From Bernardetiaceae bacterium (lineage in GTDB: Bacteria; Bacteroidota; Bacteroidia; Cytophagales; Thermoflexibacteraceae): a stretch of 64,000 bases of DNA. How positions within the stretch are numbered: the stretch's first letter is position 1; each line of letters begins with the position of its first letter. The position numbers and the translations under genes are program-made. Location: assembly GCA_025057115.1 (NCBI GenBank), contig JANWWZ010000005.1:74995-138994 (forward strand), in the 5' to 3' direction. The notes under the pieces were generated by a model. The model ran no database searches. It had not been told where the DNA came from and worked only from the letters and a program-made list of their open reading frames with translations. Of the stretch, positions 55,041-63,543 are shown in pieces.

Positions 55041-56105
55041 ATGACTCAAGAACTCCAAAAAGGCACTACGCTCAAAAATGGCAAATACGCCATAGAGCAA
55101 ATTCTCGGAAGAGACCTCCCAAGAAAAATGTGCACAATGGCTTTTATTACCGCTTCAATCTCATTTTTAACAGAAGGAGTGTACCCCATGTTTAAACCAG
55201 AAAATGCAGGAAAGTGCCTACGAACCTTAAAAGGACACTTTGATATAGTTCGTTCTGTAGCTTTTTCGCCTGATGGGCGCTATTCCCTCTCAGGAAGCGA
55301 CGATAAAACGTTGAAGTTATGGGACCTAGCTACAGGTCAGTACGTCAAAACAATCCACGCCCATAAAGACTGGGTTGCTTCTGTAGCCTTCTCTCCCGAT
55401 GGGCGTTACGTTCTCTCGGCAAGCTGGGATAAAACATTCAAGTTATGGGACCTGACTACGGACCAATGCGTCAAAACAATAAATGGGCATCACGATAGGA
55501 TTCATTCGATAGCTTTTTCTCCTGATGGGTGCTATGGCTTGTCGGGAAGTCAGGATAAAACTTTGAAACTATGGGACATTGCCTCTGGAGAGTGCATTAA
55601 AACGATGGAAGGGCATAGCGGTTCAGTGTATGCTGTTGCCTTTGCTCCCAACGGACCTTATGCCCTCTCTGGAAGTGAGGACAATACCTTAAAACTATGG
55701 GACATCAGTACAGGCAATTGTTTAAAAACACTGGAAGGGCATACAAACTTGGTCAATTCGGTAGCGTTTTCTCCCGATGGACGCTATGGCTTGTCAGGAA
55801 GTTTTGACAATACCTTGAAGCTGTGGGACCTGACTACAGGTCAGTGCATCAAGACAATGGAAGGGCATAGCGGTGAAATTTATTCTGTAGTTTTCTCCCC
55901 CGATGGGCGTTATGCCCTCTCGGGAAGTTGGGATGCTACATTGAAATTATGGGAAGTGAGCACGGGAAATTGTTTAGAAACCATGGAAGGGCATAGCAGC
56001 GGGGTTTACTCCGTAGCCTTTTCTCCCGATGGGCGCTATGTTCTCTCGGGAAGTAGTGACCTAACTTTAAAGTTGTGGGATGTGCAAAAATGGGCAGAAA
56101 AGTAA
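55041..56105 (+). CDS. WD40 protein with vestigial kinase N-terminus
   Basis: 354 aa. The first 24 residues match the start of the neighbouring kinases up to the middle of the glycine loop (LGR). About 270 residues of kinase domain are then missing, replaced by a short segment (DLPRKMCTMAFITASISF) before seven WD40 units and the WAEK tail. There is no stop codon and the frame is clean, so it may be a free propeller, for example a decoy or regulator, or a paralogue in decay. Confidence 0.85.
   Translation: MTQELQKGTTLKNGKYAIEQILGRDLPRKMCTMAFITASISFLTEGVYPMFKPENAGKCLRTLKGHFDIVRSVAFSPDGRYSLSGSDDKTLKLWDLATGQYVKTIHAHKDWVASVAFSPDGRYVLSASWDKTFKLWDLTTDQCVKTINGHHDRIHSIAFSPDGCYGLSGSQDKTLKLWDIASGECIKTMEGHSGSVYAVAFAPNGPYALSGSEDNTLKLWDISTGNCLKTLEGHTNLVNSVAFSPDGRYGLSGSFDNTLKLWDLTTGQCIKTMEGHSGEIYSVVFSPDGRYALSGSWDATLKLWEVSTGNCLETMEGHSSGVYSVAFSPDGRYVLSGSSDLTLKLWDVQKWAEK
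55214..56102 (+). repeat. WD40 array, 7 units (kinase-less paralogue)
   Basis: Seven 42-residue units. The last two closely match the last two units of the gene at 56197 (SGNCLETMEGHS-type), pointing to exchange between arrays. Confidence 0.9.
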
Positions 56106-56196
56106 GCAAATACCTACTGCAAAAATGCATCCTTCTCAAATTTGGTAAACATCTCCCCGGTGGCTGGTACAAAACCTTTCCACATTCACTTGCTAC

Positions 56197-58887
56197 ATGA
56201 CCCGAGAACTTCAAAAAGGTACCAAACTCAAAAATGGTAAATACACCATAGAGCGCCTCATCCACAAAGGATTTTTTGGCATCCTCTACAAAGGAACCCT
56301 ACATGTCCTTGCCAGAGGGACTCAAGGAGAAATAGAGACAACCCAAGCAGTTGCTATTAAAGAATTTTACTTTGCCAACATCTGCAAAAGGCACAGCGAT
56401 GGAAAAACCCTGCTAATTATTTCTCCGAGCAAAAGACAACTAACTCAAACAGCCAAGGAAAAATTCCTCAAACAAGCCCATACCCTTGCCCGCTTGAAAC
56501 ATCCCCACATTGTAAAGGTGTTGGAAATTTTTGAGGAAAACAATACCGCCTACATGGTCATGCAGTACATCGAAGGTCACCCATTGGCAGTCTGTGTAAA
56601 GCGTGGTTTAAGTGTTAAGGACAGTGTAAGTATCATTAGCCAAGTCCTGCGAGCCCTTGATTTTGTACACCAACACCACATACTCCATCTCGACGTAAAA
56701 CCGCAAAACATTCTTTGCACCCAAGAAGGCAAAGCAATTTTGATGGGTTTTGGCATTGCCAAGCAATACAGTAAAGAAGGCAAACTAGCAGGCACAGTGA
56801 TTACTGCCCAAAGTGCAGGATTTTCACCCCTTGAACAATACGGAATAGTGGGTTTGAGAAAGTTCTCCCCTGCTACTGATATTTATGCCGTCGGGGCAAC
56901 ATTGTATTTTTGCTTGACGGGTAAAAGACCGATGGAAGCTACCTTGCGCCTCCACGAAAAAATGCCCGAACCAATAGCACTTAATGCCGCCATTCCAAAG
57001 CCCCTTAGCCAGATTGTCATGCGCGCTATGGAACTAAACAAAGCCAAGCGTTTTCAATCTTGTCGAGAAATGCTTCTTGCTCTTGAAAAAATGGGGCATC
57101 AGGGAAAAGGGTTTAATGGAGTACCCACCAATGGGGTGCCTACAAAAAAGAAACAAAAAAAAGAAACAGAAGGAAGACCATTTGAGCCCAACTACGCAGC
57201 TCAAGTCATTGCCGATGATATAGAAGCAAACGCAGGAAAATGCTTACGTACTTTAGAAGGACATAGCGATATAGTTCGCTCCGTGGCTTTTTCTCACAGC
57301 GGTCTTTACATCTTGTCAGGAAGCGATGACAACACTTTAAAGGTATGGGATCCTCTCACAAGCAAGTGTTTAAAAATACTGAAAGGACATAGCGACGTAG
57401 TTCGTTCTGTAGCTTTTTCCCCTGATGAGCGCTATGCCCTCTCAGGAAGCGATGATAAAACGTTGAAGGTATGGGACACTGCTACAGGCCAGTGTTTAAA
57501 AACGCTGGAAGGACATGGCGGTAGGGTTGCTTCCGTAACCTTTTCCCCTGATGGGCGACATGCTCTTTCAGGAAGTAATGACCAAACTGTCAAGTTGTGG
57601 GACCTGATTACGGGCAGATGCGTAAAAACCCTGACAAAACATCGCGGTCCAGTTTATTCCGTAGCTTTTTCTCCCAATGGACGATATGCCCTTTCAGGAA
57701 GTGGCGACCAAACTGTGAAGTTGTGGGACCTGCCTACAGGTCAGTGCCTAAAAACATTAGAAGGGCATAGGAATTTGGTTCACTCAGTAGCTTTCTCGCC
57801 TAATGGATGCTATGCCTTGTCGGGAAGCGGAGATAATACATTGAAGCTGTGGGATGTAACTACAGGTCAGTGCCTAAAAACACTGGAGGGACACACTTCT
57901 GAGGTAACTTCTGTAGCTTTTTCTTTCAATGGTGGCTATATCTTGTCAGGAAGCTGGGATAAAACTTTGAAGTTATGGGAAGTAAATACGGGCAAGTGCT
58001 TAAAAACAATACAAGGGCATAGCAGAGAGGTGTATTCCATCGCTTTTTCTCCTGATGGTTACTACGCCTTATCGGGAAGTGGAGACAGAACTTTAAAGTT
58101 ATGGGATACAACTACAGGCCAGTGCCTAAAAACACTGGAAGGGCATAATGACTGGGTTAATTCTGTAGCTTTCTCTCCCGATGGTTGCCATGCCTTGTCG
58201 GGAAGTGATGATAACACTGCAAGGTTATGGGAAATAAGCACGGGCAATTGCTTGAAAATACTGGAAGGGCATAACGACTGGGTTACTTCTGTGGCTTTCT
58301 CTCCTGAGAAGCCTTATGCTTTGTCAGGAAGTTTGGACAGCACTTTGAGACTATGGGATGCAAGTACAGGTGAGTGTCTAAAAATATTGAAAGGACATCG
58401 CAGAGGAATTACTTCTGTAGTTTTTTCTCCTGATGGGCGGTATGCCTTATCGGGAAGCGCTGATACAACTTTGAAACTATGGGACCTACAAACAGGTCAG
58501 TGCTTAAAAACAATGAAAGGGCATAAGGATGAGGTTAGTTCTGTAGCTTTTTCTCCTGATGGGGGCTATATCTTGTCAGGAAGCAAGGATAACACATTAA
58601 AGTTATGGGATCTTTCCACAGGGCAGTGTGTCAGAACAATGGCAGGGCATGTTAGTGGAATTCGTTCCGTAGCTTTCTCTCCTAATGGGTGTTACGCCTT
58701 GTCAGGAAGTGAGGATGAAACTTTGAAATTGTGGGAAGTGAGCACGGGAAATTGTTTAGAAACCATGGAAGGGCATAGCGGCGGGGTTTGCTCTGTAGCT
58801 TTTTCCCCCGAGGGGCGCTATGTTCTCTCAGGAAGTTTGGATAATACGTTAAAGTTATGGGATGTGCGAAAGTGGGCAGAAAAGTAA
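56197..58887 (+). CDS. Predicted pseudokinase-WD40 propeller fusion
   Basis: 896 aa. The kinase fold is complete in length and keeps Lys55 (VAIK) and HLDVKPQN (Asp166, Asn171). However, the DFG Asp184 is Gly (LMGFGIAK, codon 56746-56748), and the glycine loop has lost its first Gly (IHKGFFGILY). Loss of the Mg-binding Asp predicts little or no phosphotransfer. Thirteen WD40 units follow, nearly twice the number in the paralogues, enough for two propellers. It starts 91 bases after the kinase-less paralogue and ends in WAEK. It may be a regulator or scaffold of the intact kinase. Confidence 0.9.
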   Translation: MTRELQKGTKLKNGKYTIERLIHKGFFGILYKGTLHVLARGTQGEIETTQAVAIKEFYFANICKRHSDGKTLLIISPSKRQLTQTAKEKFLKQAHTLARLKHPHIVKVLEIFEENNTAYMVMQYIEGHPLAVCVKRGLSVKDSVSIISQVLRALDFVHQHHILHLDVKPQNILCTQEGKAILMGFGIAKQYSKEGKLAGTVITAQSAGFSPLEQYGIVGLRKFSPATDIYAVGATLYFCLTGKRPMEATLRLHEKMPEPIALNAAIPKPLSQIVMRAMELNKAKRFQSCREMLLALEKMGHQGKGFNGVPTNGVPTKKKQKKETEGRPFEPNYAAQVIADDIEANAGKCLRTLEGHSDIVRSVAFSHSGLYILSGSDDNTLKVWDPLTSKCLKILKGHSDVVRSVAFSPDERYALSGSDDKTLKVWDTATGQCLKTLEGHGGRVASVTFSPDGRHALSGSNDQTVKLWDLITGRCVKTLTKHRGPVYSVAFSPNGRYALSGSGDQTVKLWDLPTGQCLKTLEGHRNLVHSVAFSPNGCYALSGSGDNTLKLWDVTTGQCLKTLEGHTSEVTSVAFSFNGGYILSGSWDKTLKLWEVNTGKCLKTIQGHSREVYSIAFSPDGYYALSGSGDRTLKLWDTTTGQCLKTLEGHNDWVNSVAFSPDGCHALSGSDDNTARLWEISTGNCLKILEGHNDWVTSVAFSPEKPYALSGSLDSTLRLWDASTGECLKILKGHRRGITSVVFSPDGRYALSGSADTTLKLWDLQTGQCLKTMKGHKDEVSSVAFSPDGGYILSGSKDNTLKLWDLSTGQCVRTMAGHVSGIRSVAFSPNGCYALSGSEDETLKLWEVSTGNCLETMEGHSGGVCSVAFSPEGRYVLSGSLDNTLKLWDVRKWAEK
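57241..58884 (+). repeat. WD40 array, 13 units (pseudokinase)
   Basis: Thirteen 126-base units, the longest array in the window. Unit number differs from the paralogues (7), consistent with expansion by recombination or slippage. Confidence 0.9.
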
Positions 58888-58990
58888 GCACAGAGCACAC
58901 CGTTTCACCAATAATTTAATTCCTTCACTGCTCTTGCCAGTATTTATTCATGCATTTCTGGCTAAAACTTGCCACAAATTTGAAAATTCA

Positions 58991-59861
58991 AGTTTCATCC
59001 GTGCATTCACAGCTGAATTAAACTTTTCATGCATTTGTAGTTGAATTAAAAAATTTCATTTTACCCAAACTGCATTACAATGCATGCAATTTTTTCTAGC
59101 GGCTAGTACTTGAAATGGAAAATAACCTAAAAAAATTTTGCATTTGGGACAAACGTAATTAGTTTTAAACTCGGCATCTAGCGCTTGCAGTTTTTCTTCT
59201 CTGCTTATGCTTTCGCAAATTAGAATGCCAATACCATTCCGTACAAACGGAATGAGTGAGAAATATACCCTCACGGTGTTTTTTTTTCCATATCTCCCAT
59301 ATCCACTTTCTTCTAATGATTCTTTTTATTTCTTCGTAGTAGTAATATATTTTTTCTAGCTTGGCAAAGGCTTTTGTATAATCATTAGGACTAGAGACAT
59401 CATCGGGTTCCTCGCTATCAGGTAGGCGAAAGTAGGGAGATAAGTCTAACGTAATGTTAGCGATTTTGACTTCATCTCCTGGTTTTAATACACAACGCTT
59501 CACCCGCAACTGATTAATAAAGGTCCCATGGGCTGAACCTAGATCTTTTATCAGCAGAGAAGAGCTGCTCAACACTGTTAGCTCAGCATGGGTGCCACTC
59601 ACCTGCGGAAAATCCAAGACAATGTCATTGCCAGGATGCCGACCTATTCGATATTTTTCCACAGATTTTCAAATTAAAACTCTAACTACGTTATAATTCT
59701 GGCGTAAGTTACAAATTTTTTCTTTATATTTATATCGTTAAAATAATTCAAATATGACATCCAAAGACCAAGAAAAAATTGGGATTCACAACGAAAGTCA
59801 AAGTGCGGAAGGAAATGCTTTGCAAAGCAGCAATCAAGTTAGCAAGGTAACTGGTGCCACA
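58991..59861. repeat. Right copy of ~0.85-kb direct repeat flanking the WD40 cassette
   Basis: Direct copy of 47930-48783, about 11.06 kb away. It contains the frameshifted FHA gene, the divergent promoter region and the 5' end of the 59754 gene. Confidence 0.8.
59056..59662 (-). pseudogene. Frameshifted FHA/zinc-ribbon paralogue
   Basis: The 5' part encodes the FHA domain (YRIGRHPGNDIVLDFP ... LGSAHGTFINQ). The 3' part encodes the zinc ribbon (CPKC, CMHC) in another frame. The shift occurs at a run of nine A on the coding strand (59279-59287); the intact paralogue has seven. Eight A would restore the frame. The upstream frame then runs about 36 codons past the shift and stops near 59165. 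It is a pseudogene, a phase-variable gene or a sequencing error. Confidence 0.8.
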
Positions 59862-60089
59862 GGCAACGCAGTTGTCTCTGCCGTTGTTGGCGTGCTCACA
59901 AACAACCCACTTGTGATTAAAAACGCAACAGGAGCTCAACAACGCAATTTTATTTTACACTTTCCAAAGAAAATACTCGCTGCCACGTTGCTGGGTTGTT
60001 TTTCAAGACACGAACAAGGCAGATTATTCACCAAGATACGAACAACAGCAAAAGTGGCTAAATCAAACCCCTGGTGCATTCGTGGCTAA
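59754..60089 (+). CDS. Short paralogue of the 48672 protein (111 aa)
   Basis: The N-terminal ~36 residues match the 48672 product (SQSAEGNALQSSNQVSKVTG). After that the sequence is unrelated, with a short hydrophobic stretch (AVVSAVVGVL), and the Ca2+-loop repeats are absent. The 3' half overlaps degenerate intergenic repeats (AAGACACGAACAA; GTGCATTCGTGGCTAA), so the frame probably ran into non-coding DNA after a rearrangement. It is likely non-functional or a truncated membrane peptide. Confidence 0.5.
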   Translation: MTSKDQEKIGIHNESQSAEGNALQSSNQVSKVTGATGNAVVSAVVGVLTNNPLVIKNATGAQQRNFILHFPKKILAATLLGCFSRHEQGRLFTKIRTTAKVAKSNPWCIRG

Positions 60090-60108
60090 CTTTGAATAGC
60101 TTTGCAAT

Positions 60109-61902
60109 GTGAAAGAACTATCTTACCTTAATCGCTACCTATACAAGTACCGCTCTTATCTGCTATGGGGAGCTACTTTCGTTGCTATTTCTAACCTTTT
60201 TGCCATTATTCCAGCCCAAGTGGTGCGCTATGCTTTCGACTTGGTAAGTGACAATATCCATATCTACCTCCTAATGAAATATTCACCCACTGCAAGGCAG
60301 TATTTTTATCACTCCTTTGCCACTGCAGTGCTGCTATATGGAATCATAATTGTTAGCATGGCTTTAATGCGAGGGGTGTTTCTCTATCTGACTCGGCAGA
60401 CTATTATCGTCATGTCGCGCTTGATAGAATACGACTTAAAAAACGACATTTATCAACACTATCAAACTTTGCCCTTGAGCTTTTATCGCCGCAACAACAC
60501 AGGAGATTTAATGGCGCGCATCTCCGAAGATGTAGGGCATGTGCGAATGTATCTAGGACCAGCTATTATGTACGGGCTGAATACGTTTATTACTTTTTTG
60601 CTCATTATCAGCTACATGCTCACTGTAAATGTAAAACTTACCTTCTGGTCGCTGCTGCCGCTGCCACTGCTTTCCCTTAGCATATACTACGTAAACACCT
60701 TAATAAACCGCCATTCAGAAGCCATTCAACAATCCCTTTCCTCTATGAGCACTTTTGTGCAAGAGGCTTTCTCTGGCATTCGCGTCATTAAATCTTTTGT
60801 GCGGGAAAATGACACGGCAGCGCAGTTTCTGGACCAAAGCAACCAATATCGCAAAAAGTCCCTGCGCCTGGCTATGGTGAATGCCTTGTTTTATCCCCTT
60901 ATCATGACTTTAGTAGGACTAAGCACTATTTTTACTATCTACATAGGAGGTACGGAAGTAATCAGGGGCAGCATTACTACAGGCAATATTGCGGAATTTG
61001 TCATTTATATCAACCTGCTTACTTGGCCCGTTACTTCTTTAGGATGGGTAACTAGCATCGTACAGCGCGCTGCCGCTTCTCAAAAGCGCATTAATGAGCT
61101 GTTGCAAATTCAAACTGATATTACCTCTACAGAAAATTTACAACACCCTATCGAAGGTCATATTGCATTTTGCAAAGTAAGTTTGCGCTATCCTGACTCA
61201 GGTATAGAAGCCCTCAAGCAAGTCAGTTTTGAGGTAAAAGCGGGAGAATCGCTGGCAATTCTCGGAGCAACAGGATCGGGAAAAAGTACCATCGCTAACC
61301 TTCTTTGCCGACTTTACAACCCTACTGAAGGCGAAATTTTAATCGATAATCGACCTATTCAAGCCTATGATATTGCGCACTACCGACGCCAAATCGGATA
61401 CGTGCCGCAAGATGTGTTTTTATTCTCCGATACTATTGCCAATAATATTTGCTTCGGCTTAGAGCAGCCCGACGAAACAGCTATGATACAGGCAGCCAAA
61501 GATGCCCACCTGTACGACAACATTATGAATTTTCCCAAAGGCTTCCAAACAGAAATAGGCGAGCGCGGCATTACTCTTTCTGGAGGTCAAAAACAACGCG
61601 TTTCTATTGCGCGTGCCATTGTGCGCAATCCCAGAATTTTAATTTTAGACGATGCCCTTTCCGCTGTAGATACAAAAACCGAAAGCATCATCCTTAGCAA
61701 TCTACAGCGCATCATGCAGGGACGTACTACTATTATTATTTCTCACCGAGTTTCTTCTGCCAAACTAGCTGACCGCATTATTATACTAGACAATGGTCAG
61801 ATAATAGAGCAAGGAACGCATGAAAGCTTATTATTGCAAGGAGGTATTTACAAAGAGATGTACGAAAAACAAATGAAAGCCGAAGCGGAAGTAACAGAGT
61901 AA
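60109..61902 (+). CDS. ABC exporter, MsbA-like ATPase-permease fusion
   Basis: 597 aa, GTG start. An N-terminal six-helix exporter domain precedes an ATPase domain with Walker A LGATGSGKST, Q-loop GYVPQDVFLFSDT, signature LSGGQKQRVSIARA, Walker B ILILDDALSAVD and the H-switch ISHR. Such half-transporters dimerise to export lipids, peptides or drugs. The substrate is unknown. It lies 19 bases after the decayed gene that ends the accessory region. Confidence 0.93.
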   Translation: MKELSYLNRYLYKYRSYLLWGATFVAISNLFAIIPAQVVRYAFDLVSDNIHIYLLMKYSPTARQYFYHSFATAVLLYGIIIVSMALMRGVFLYLTRQTIIVMSRLIEYDLKNDIYQHYQTLPLSFYRRNNTGDLMARISEDVGHVRMYLGPAIMYGLNTFITFLLIISYMLTVNVKLTFWSLLPLPLLSLSIYYVNTLINRHSEAIQQSLSSMSTFVQEAFSGIRVIKSFVRENDTAAQFLDQSNQYRKKSLRLAMVNALFYPLIMTLVGLSTIFTIYIGGTEVIRGSITTGNIAEFVIYINLLTWPVTSLGWVTSIVQRAAASQKRINELLQIQTDITSTENLQHPIEGHIAFCKVSLRYPDSGIEALKQVSFEVKAGESLAILGATGSGKSTIANLLCRLYNPTEGEILIDNRPIQAYDIAHYRRQIGYVPQDVFLFSDTIANNICFGLEQPDETAMIQAAKDAHLYDNIMNFPKGFQTEIGERGITLSGGQKQRVSIARAIVRNPRILILDDALSAVDTKTESIILSNLQRIMQGRTTIIISHRVSSAKLADRIIILDNGQIIEQGTHESLLLQGGIYKEMYEKQMKAEAEVTE

Positions 61903-61937
61903 TTTTTTGGGTATTTTGCAGGCATTCAATTAAATGA

Positions 61938-62486
61938 ATGAAAACCGTTGAGCAACTCATACGATTGTTAGAAGAGAATCGCGAAGTAGCAGTGCTTTTT
62001 ACTCTTGCGGTCCTGGTAGCGCTGCTGGTGATTTATTTAATCGTAAGAGCTATTTTCCCCCAGCGAAAGCAGGTGCTCTCTGGGCCTCAAAAGTCATCGG
62101 CTTATGTACCTGTAGCGGAGGTAGCGTCTCATCTACAAACCCTTTCCCAGCAAATTCCACTTTTGTTGCAACAACTGCAAGAGTCCCTAGCGGAAAAAGA
62201 CCGCCTTGTGAACGAAAAACGGCAGTACATAGAGTTGCTACAAGGGCAAATTGCACAACTGCAAGGACAAATCCGAAACAGTGGTGCCGAGCCGGTACTG
62301 ACTGCAAGCGAAAAACAACACTATGAACAGCAAATTCAACTGCTGCAGCAAGAGCTTCGCAAAAAAGCCAAGGGTAATTGGCGAAGTGGCTTTTTCTGGG
62401 GCGCGATAGTAACCCTGCTCATAGTAGGAGCTGCATACGTTTATTTGACTAATCCAGATTGGCTAAGGGGAGTCCTAAATAGGTAA
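61938..62486 (+). CDS. Hypothetical coiled-coil membrane protein
   Basis: 182 aa. It has an N-terminal membrane helix (VAVLFTLAVLVALLVIYLIV), a Gln/Leu-rich coiled coil (about 65-135, LLQQLQESLAEKDRLV) and a second helix near the C-terminus (FFWGAIVTLLIVGAAYVYL). I recognise no family. It is 35 bases after the ABC exporter, so it may share its transcript. Confidence 0.7.
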   Translation: MKTVEQLIRLLEENREVAVLFTLAVLVALLVIYLIVRAIFPQRKQVLSGPQKSSAYVPVAEVASHLQTLSQQIPLLLQQLQESLAEKDRLVNEKRQYIELLQGQIAQLQGQIRNSGAEPVLTASEKQHYEQQIQLLQQELRKKAKGNWRSGFFWGAIVTLLIVGAAYVYLTNPDWLRGVLNR

Positions 62487-62503
62487 TTTTTTGCAGCCAA
62501 TTA

Positions 62504-62534
62504 TTTGTATATCACAACAAAGCTATTACCTTTG
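62504..62534 (+). promoter_or_regulatory. Promoter of the tRNA-Trp-secE-nusG-rplK operon
   Basis: TTTG (62504-62507), a 19-base spacer and TACCTTTG (62527-62534) match the Bacteroidota -33/-7 consensus (TTTG / TAnnTTTG) perfectly. The tRNA begins 18 bases after the -7 box. Confidence 0.8.
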
Positions 62535-62551
62535 CAGTCCCAAAATTACAA

Positions 62552-62624
62552 ACGGGTGTAGCTCAATAGGTAGAGTGGCGGTCTCCAAAACCGTAGGCTA
62601 CAGGTTCGAGTCCTGTCACCCGTG
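62552..62624 (+). tRNA. tRNA-Trp (anticodon CCA)
   Basis: 73 bases. The acceptor stem ACGGGTG pairs with CACCCGT and the discriminator is G. The D-arm is GCTC/GAGT. The anticodon stem GCGGT/ACCGT encloses loop CTCCAAA with anticodon CCA (62585-62587). The T-arm is ACAGG-TTCGAGT-CCTGT. The 3' CCA is not encoded. Its place just before secE is typical for Bacteroidota. Confidence 0.97.
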
Positions 62625-62630
62625 CAATAG

Positions 62631-62834
62631 ATGACTCAAATGATAAAGAAGCTAATTGACTTCCTGCGGGAGTCAAAAACTGAAATGACCGAGCATGTAA
62701 CATGGACTAAGTACAGCGACCTTCAAAATCATTCGGTGCTTGTACTGATTGCCTCCTTGATATTTGCTCTGGTGATAGGATTGATAGACTTTGTCTTTGA
62801 CAAAGGCCTGGACGTGTTTTACAAGTCTTTTTAA
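62631..62834 (+). CDS. secE: Preprotein translocase subunit SecE
   Basis: 67 aa, the single-span bacterial form. The amphipathic KLIDFLRESKTEMTEHVTW segment leads into one membrane helix (SVLVLIASLIFALVIGLI). It stabilises SecY in the translocon. It begins 6 bases after the tRNA, so processing of the tRNA 3' end would release the mRNA. nusG follows. Confidence 0.95.
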   Translation: MTQMIKKLIDFLRESKTEMTEHVTWTKYSDLQNHSVLVLIASLIFALVIGLIDFVFDKGLDVFYKSF

Positions 62835-62931
62835 AAGCAAACAGCTTGGTCCTGCCTATTAGTTGTCTGAAGAGATGCTTCCTCAAAATAAGGCAGCAGA
62901 CAAGTAACTAACCAAAAATGAGGCAGTTTGT

Positions 62932-63540
62932 ATGAGCGAGAGTAAATTAGAATGGTATATACTGCGGGTAGCAAGTGGTCAGGAAAAGAAAGTAAAATCC
63001 TATCTAGAAAAAGAAATCGCCATTCACGGGTTGGAACAGTGCATTACCCGCGTACTGGTACCTTCTGAAAAGGTGTACCAAATACGCAAAACTAAAGACG
63101 GCAAGAGCAAAAAGGTCGCCGTTGAAAAAAACTTCTTTCCAGGGTATGTATTCATTCAGGCAGACTTGAGCTACAAAGAGGAAAGCCAAGATAAAAAAGT
63201 CAATCACAAAGTTATCCACATTATCAAAAGCACGCCAGGGGTAATTAATTTTCTCGATGTAGAAGGTTCAGGTCCCAATGCAAAACCTCTCCCTGTTCGA
63301 GAGTCCGATATTGCTCGCATTTTGGGCAAAATGGATGAAGTCGATAGTGGCGAAATCAGGCATGATATTACTTTCCGCGTAGGAGAAACAGTTAAAGTCA
63401 TGGACGGACCTTTCAACGGTTTTACAGGAACGGTAGAAGAAGTGTTTGAAGATAAGAAAAAACTCAACGTAATGGTTAAAATTTTTGGTCGTAATGCGCC
63501 TGTTGAGTTAAACTACATGCAAGTTTCAAAAGAACTCTAA
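62932..63540 (+). CDS. nusG: Transcription termination/antitermination factor NusG
   Basis: 202 aa. The NGN domain has [19 protein letters not shown] and [12 protein letters not shown]. The C-terminal KOW domain shows [20 protein letters not shown]. It binds RNA polymerase and links it to Rho or ribosomes. It lies between secE and rplK in the conserved order. Confidence 0.97.
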   Translation: MSESKLEWYILRVASGQEKKVKSYLEKEIAIHGLEQCITRVLVPSEKVYQIRKTKDGKSKKVAVEKNFFPGYVFIQADLSYKEESQDKKVNHKVIHIIKSTPGVINFLDVEGSGPNAKPLPVRESDIARILGKMDEVDSGEIRHDITFRVGETVKVMDGPFNGFTGTVEEVFEDKKKLNVMVKIFGRNAPVELNYMQVSKEL

Positions 63541-63543
63541 CAT

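Noticed and set aside
57926-58247. Minus-strand frames across the WD40 arrays
   Set aside because: Periodic shadows of the 126-base repeat on the opposite strand, not genes.
47987-59662. Type VI secretion regulation (kinase, phosphatase and FHA genes together)
   Set aside because: No tube, sheath, baseplate or membrane-complex gene is present, and the WD40/caspase context differs.
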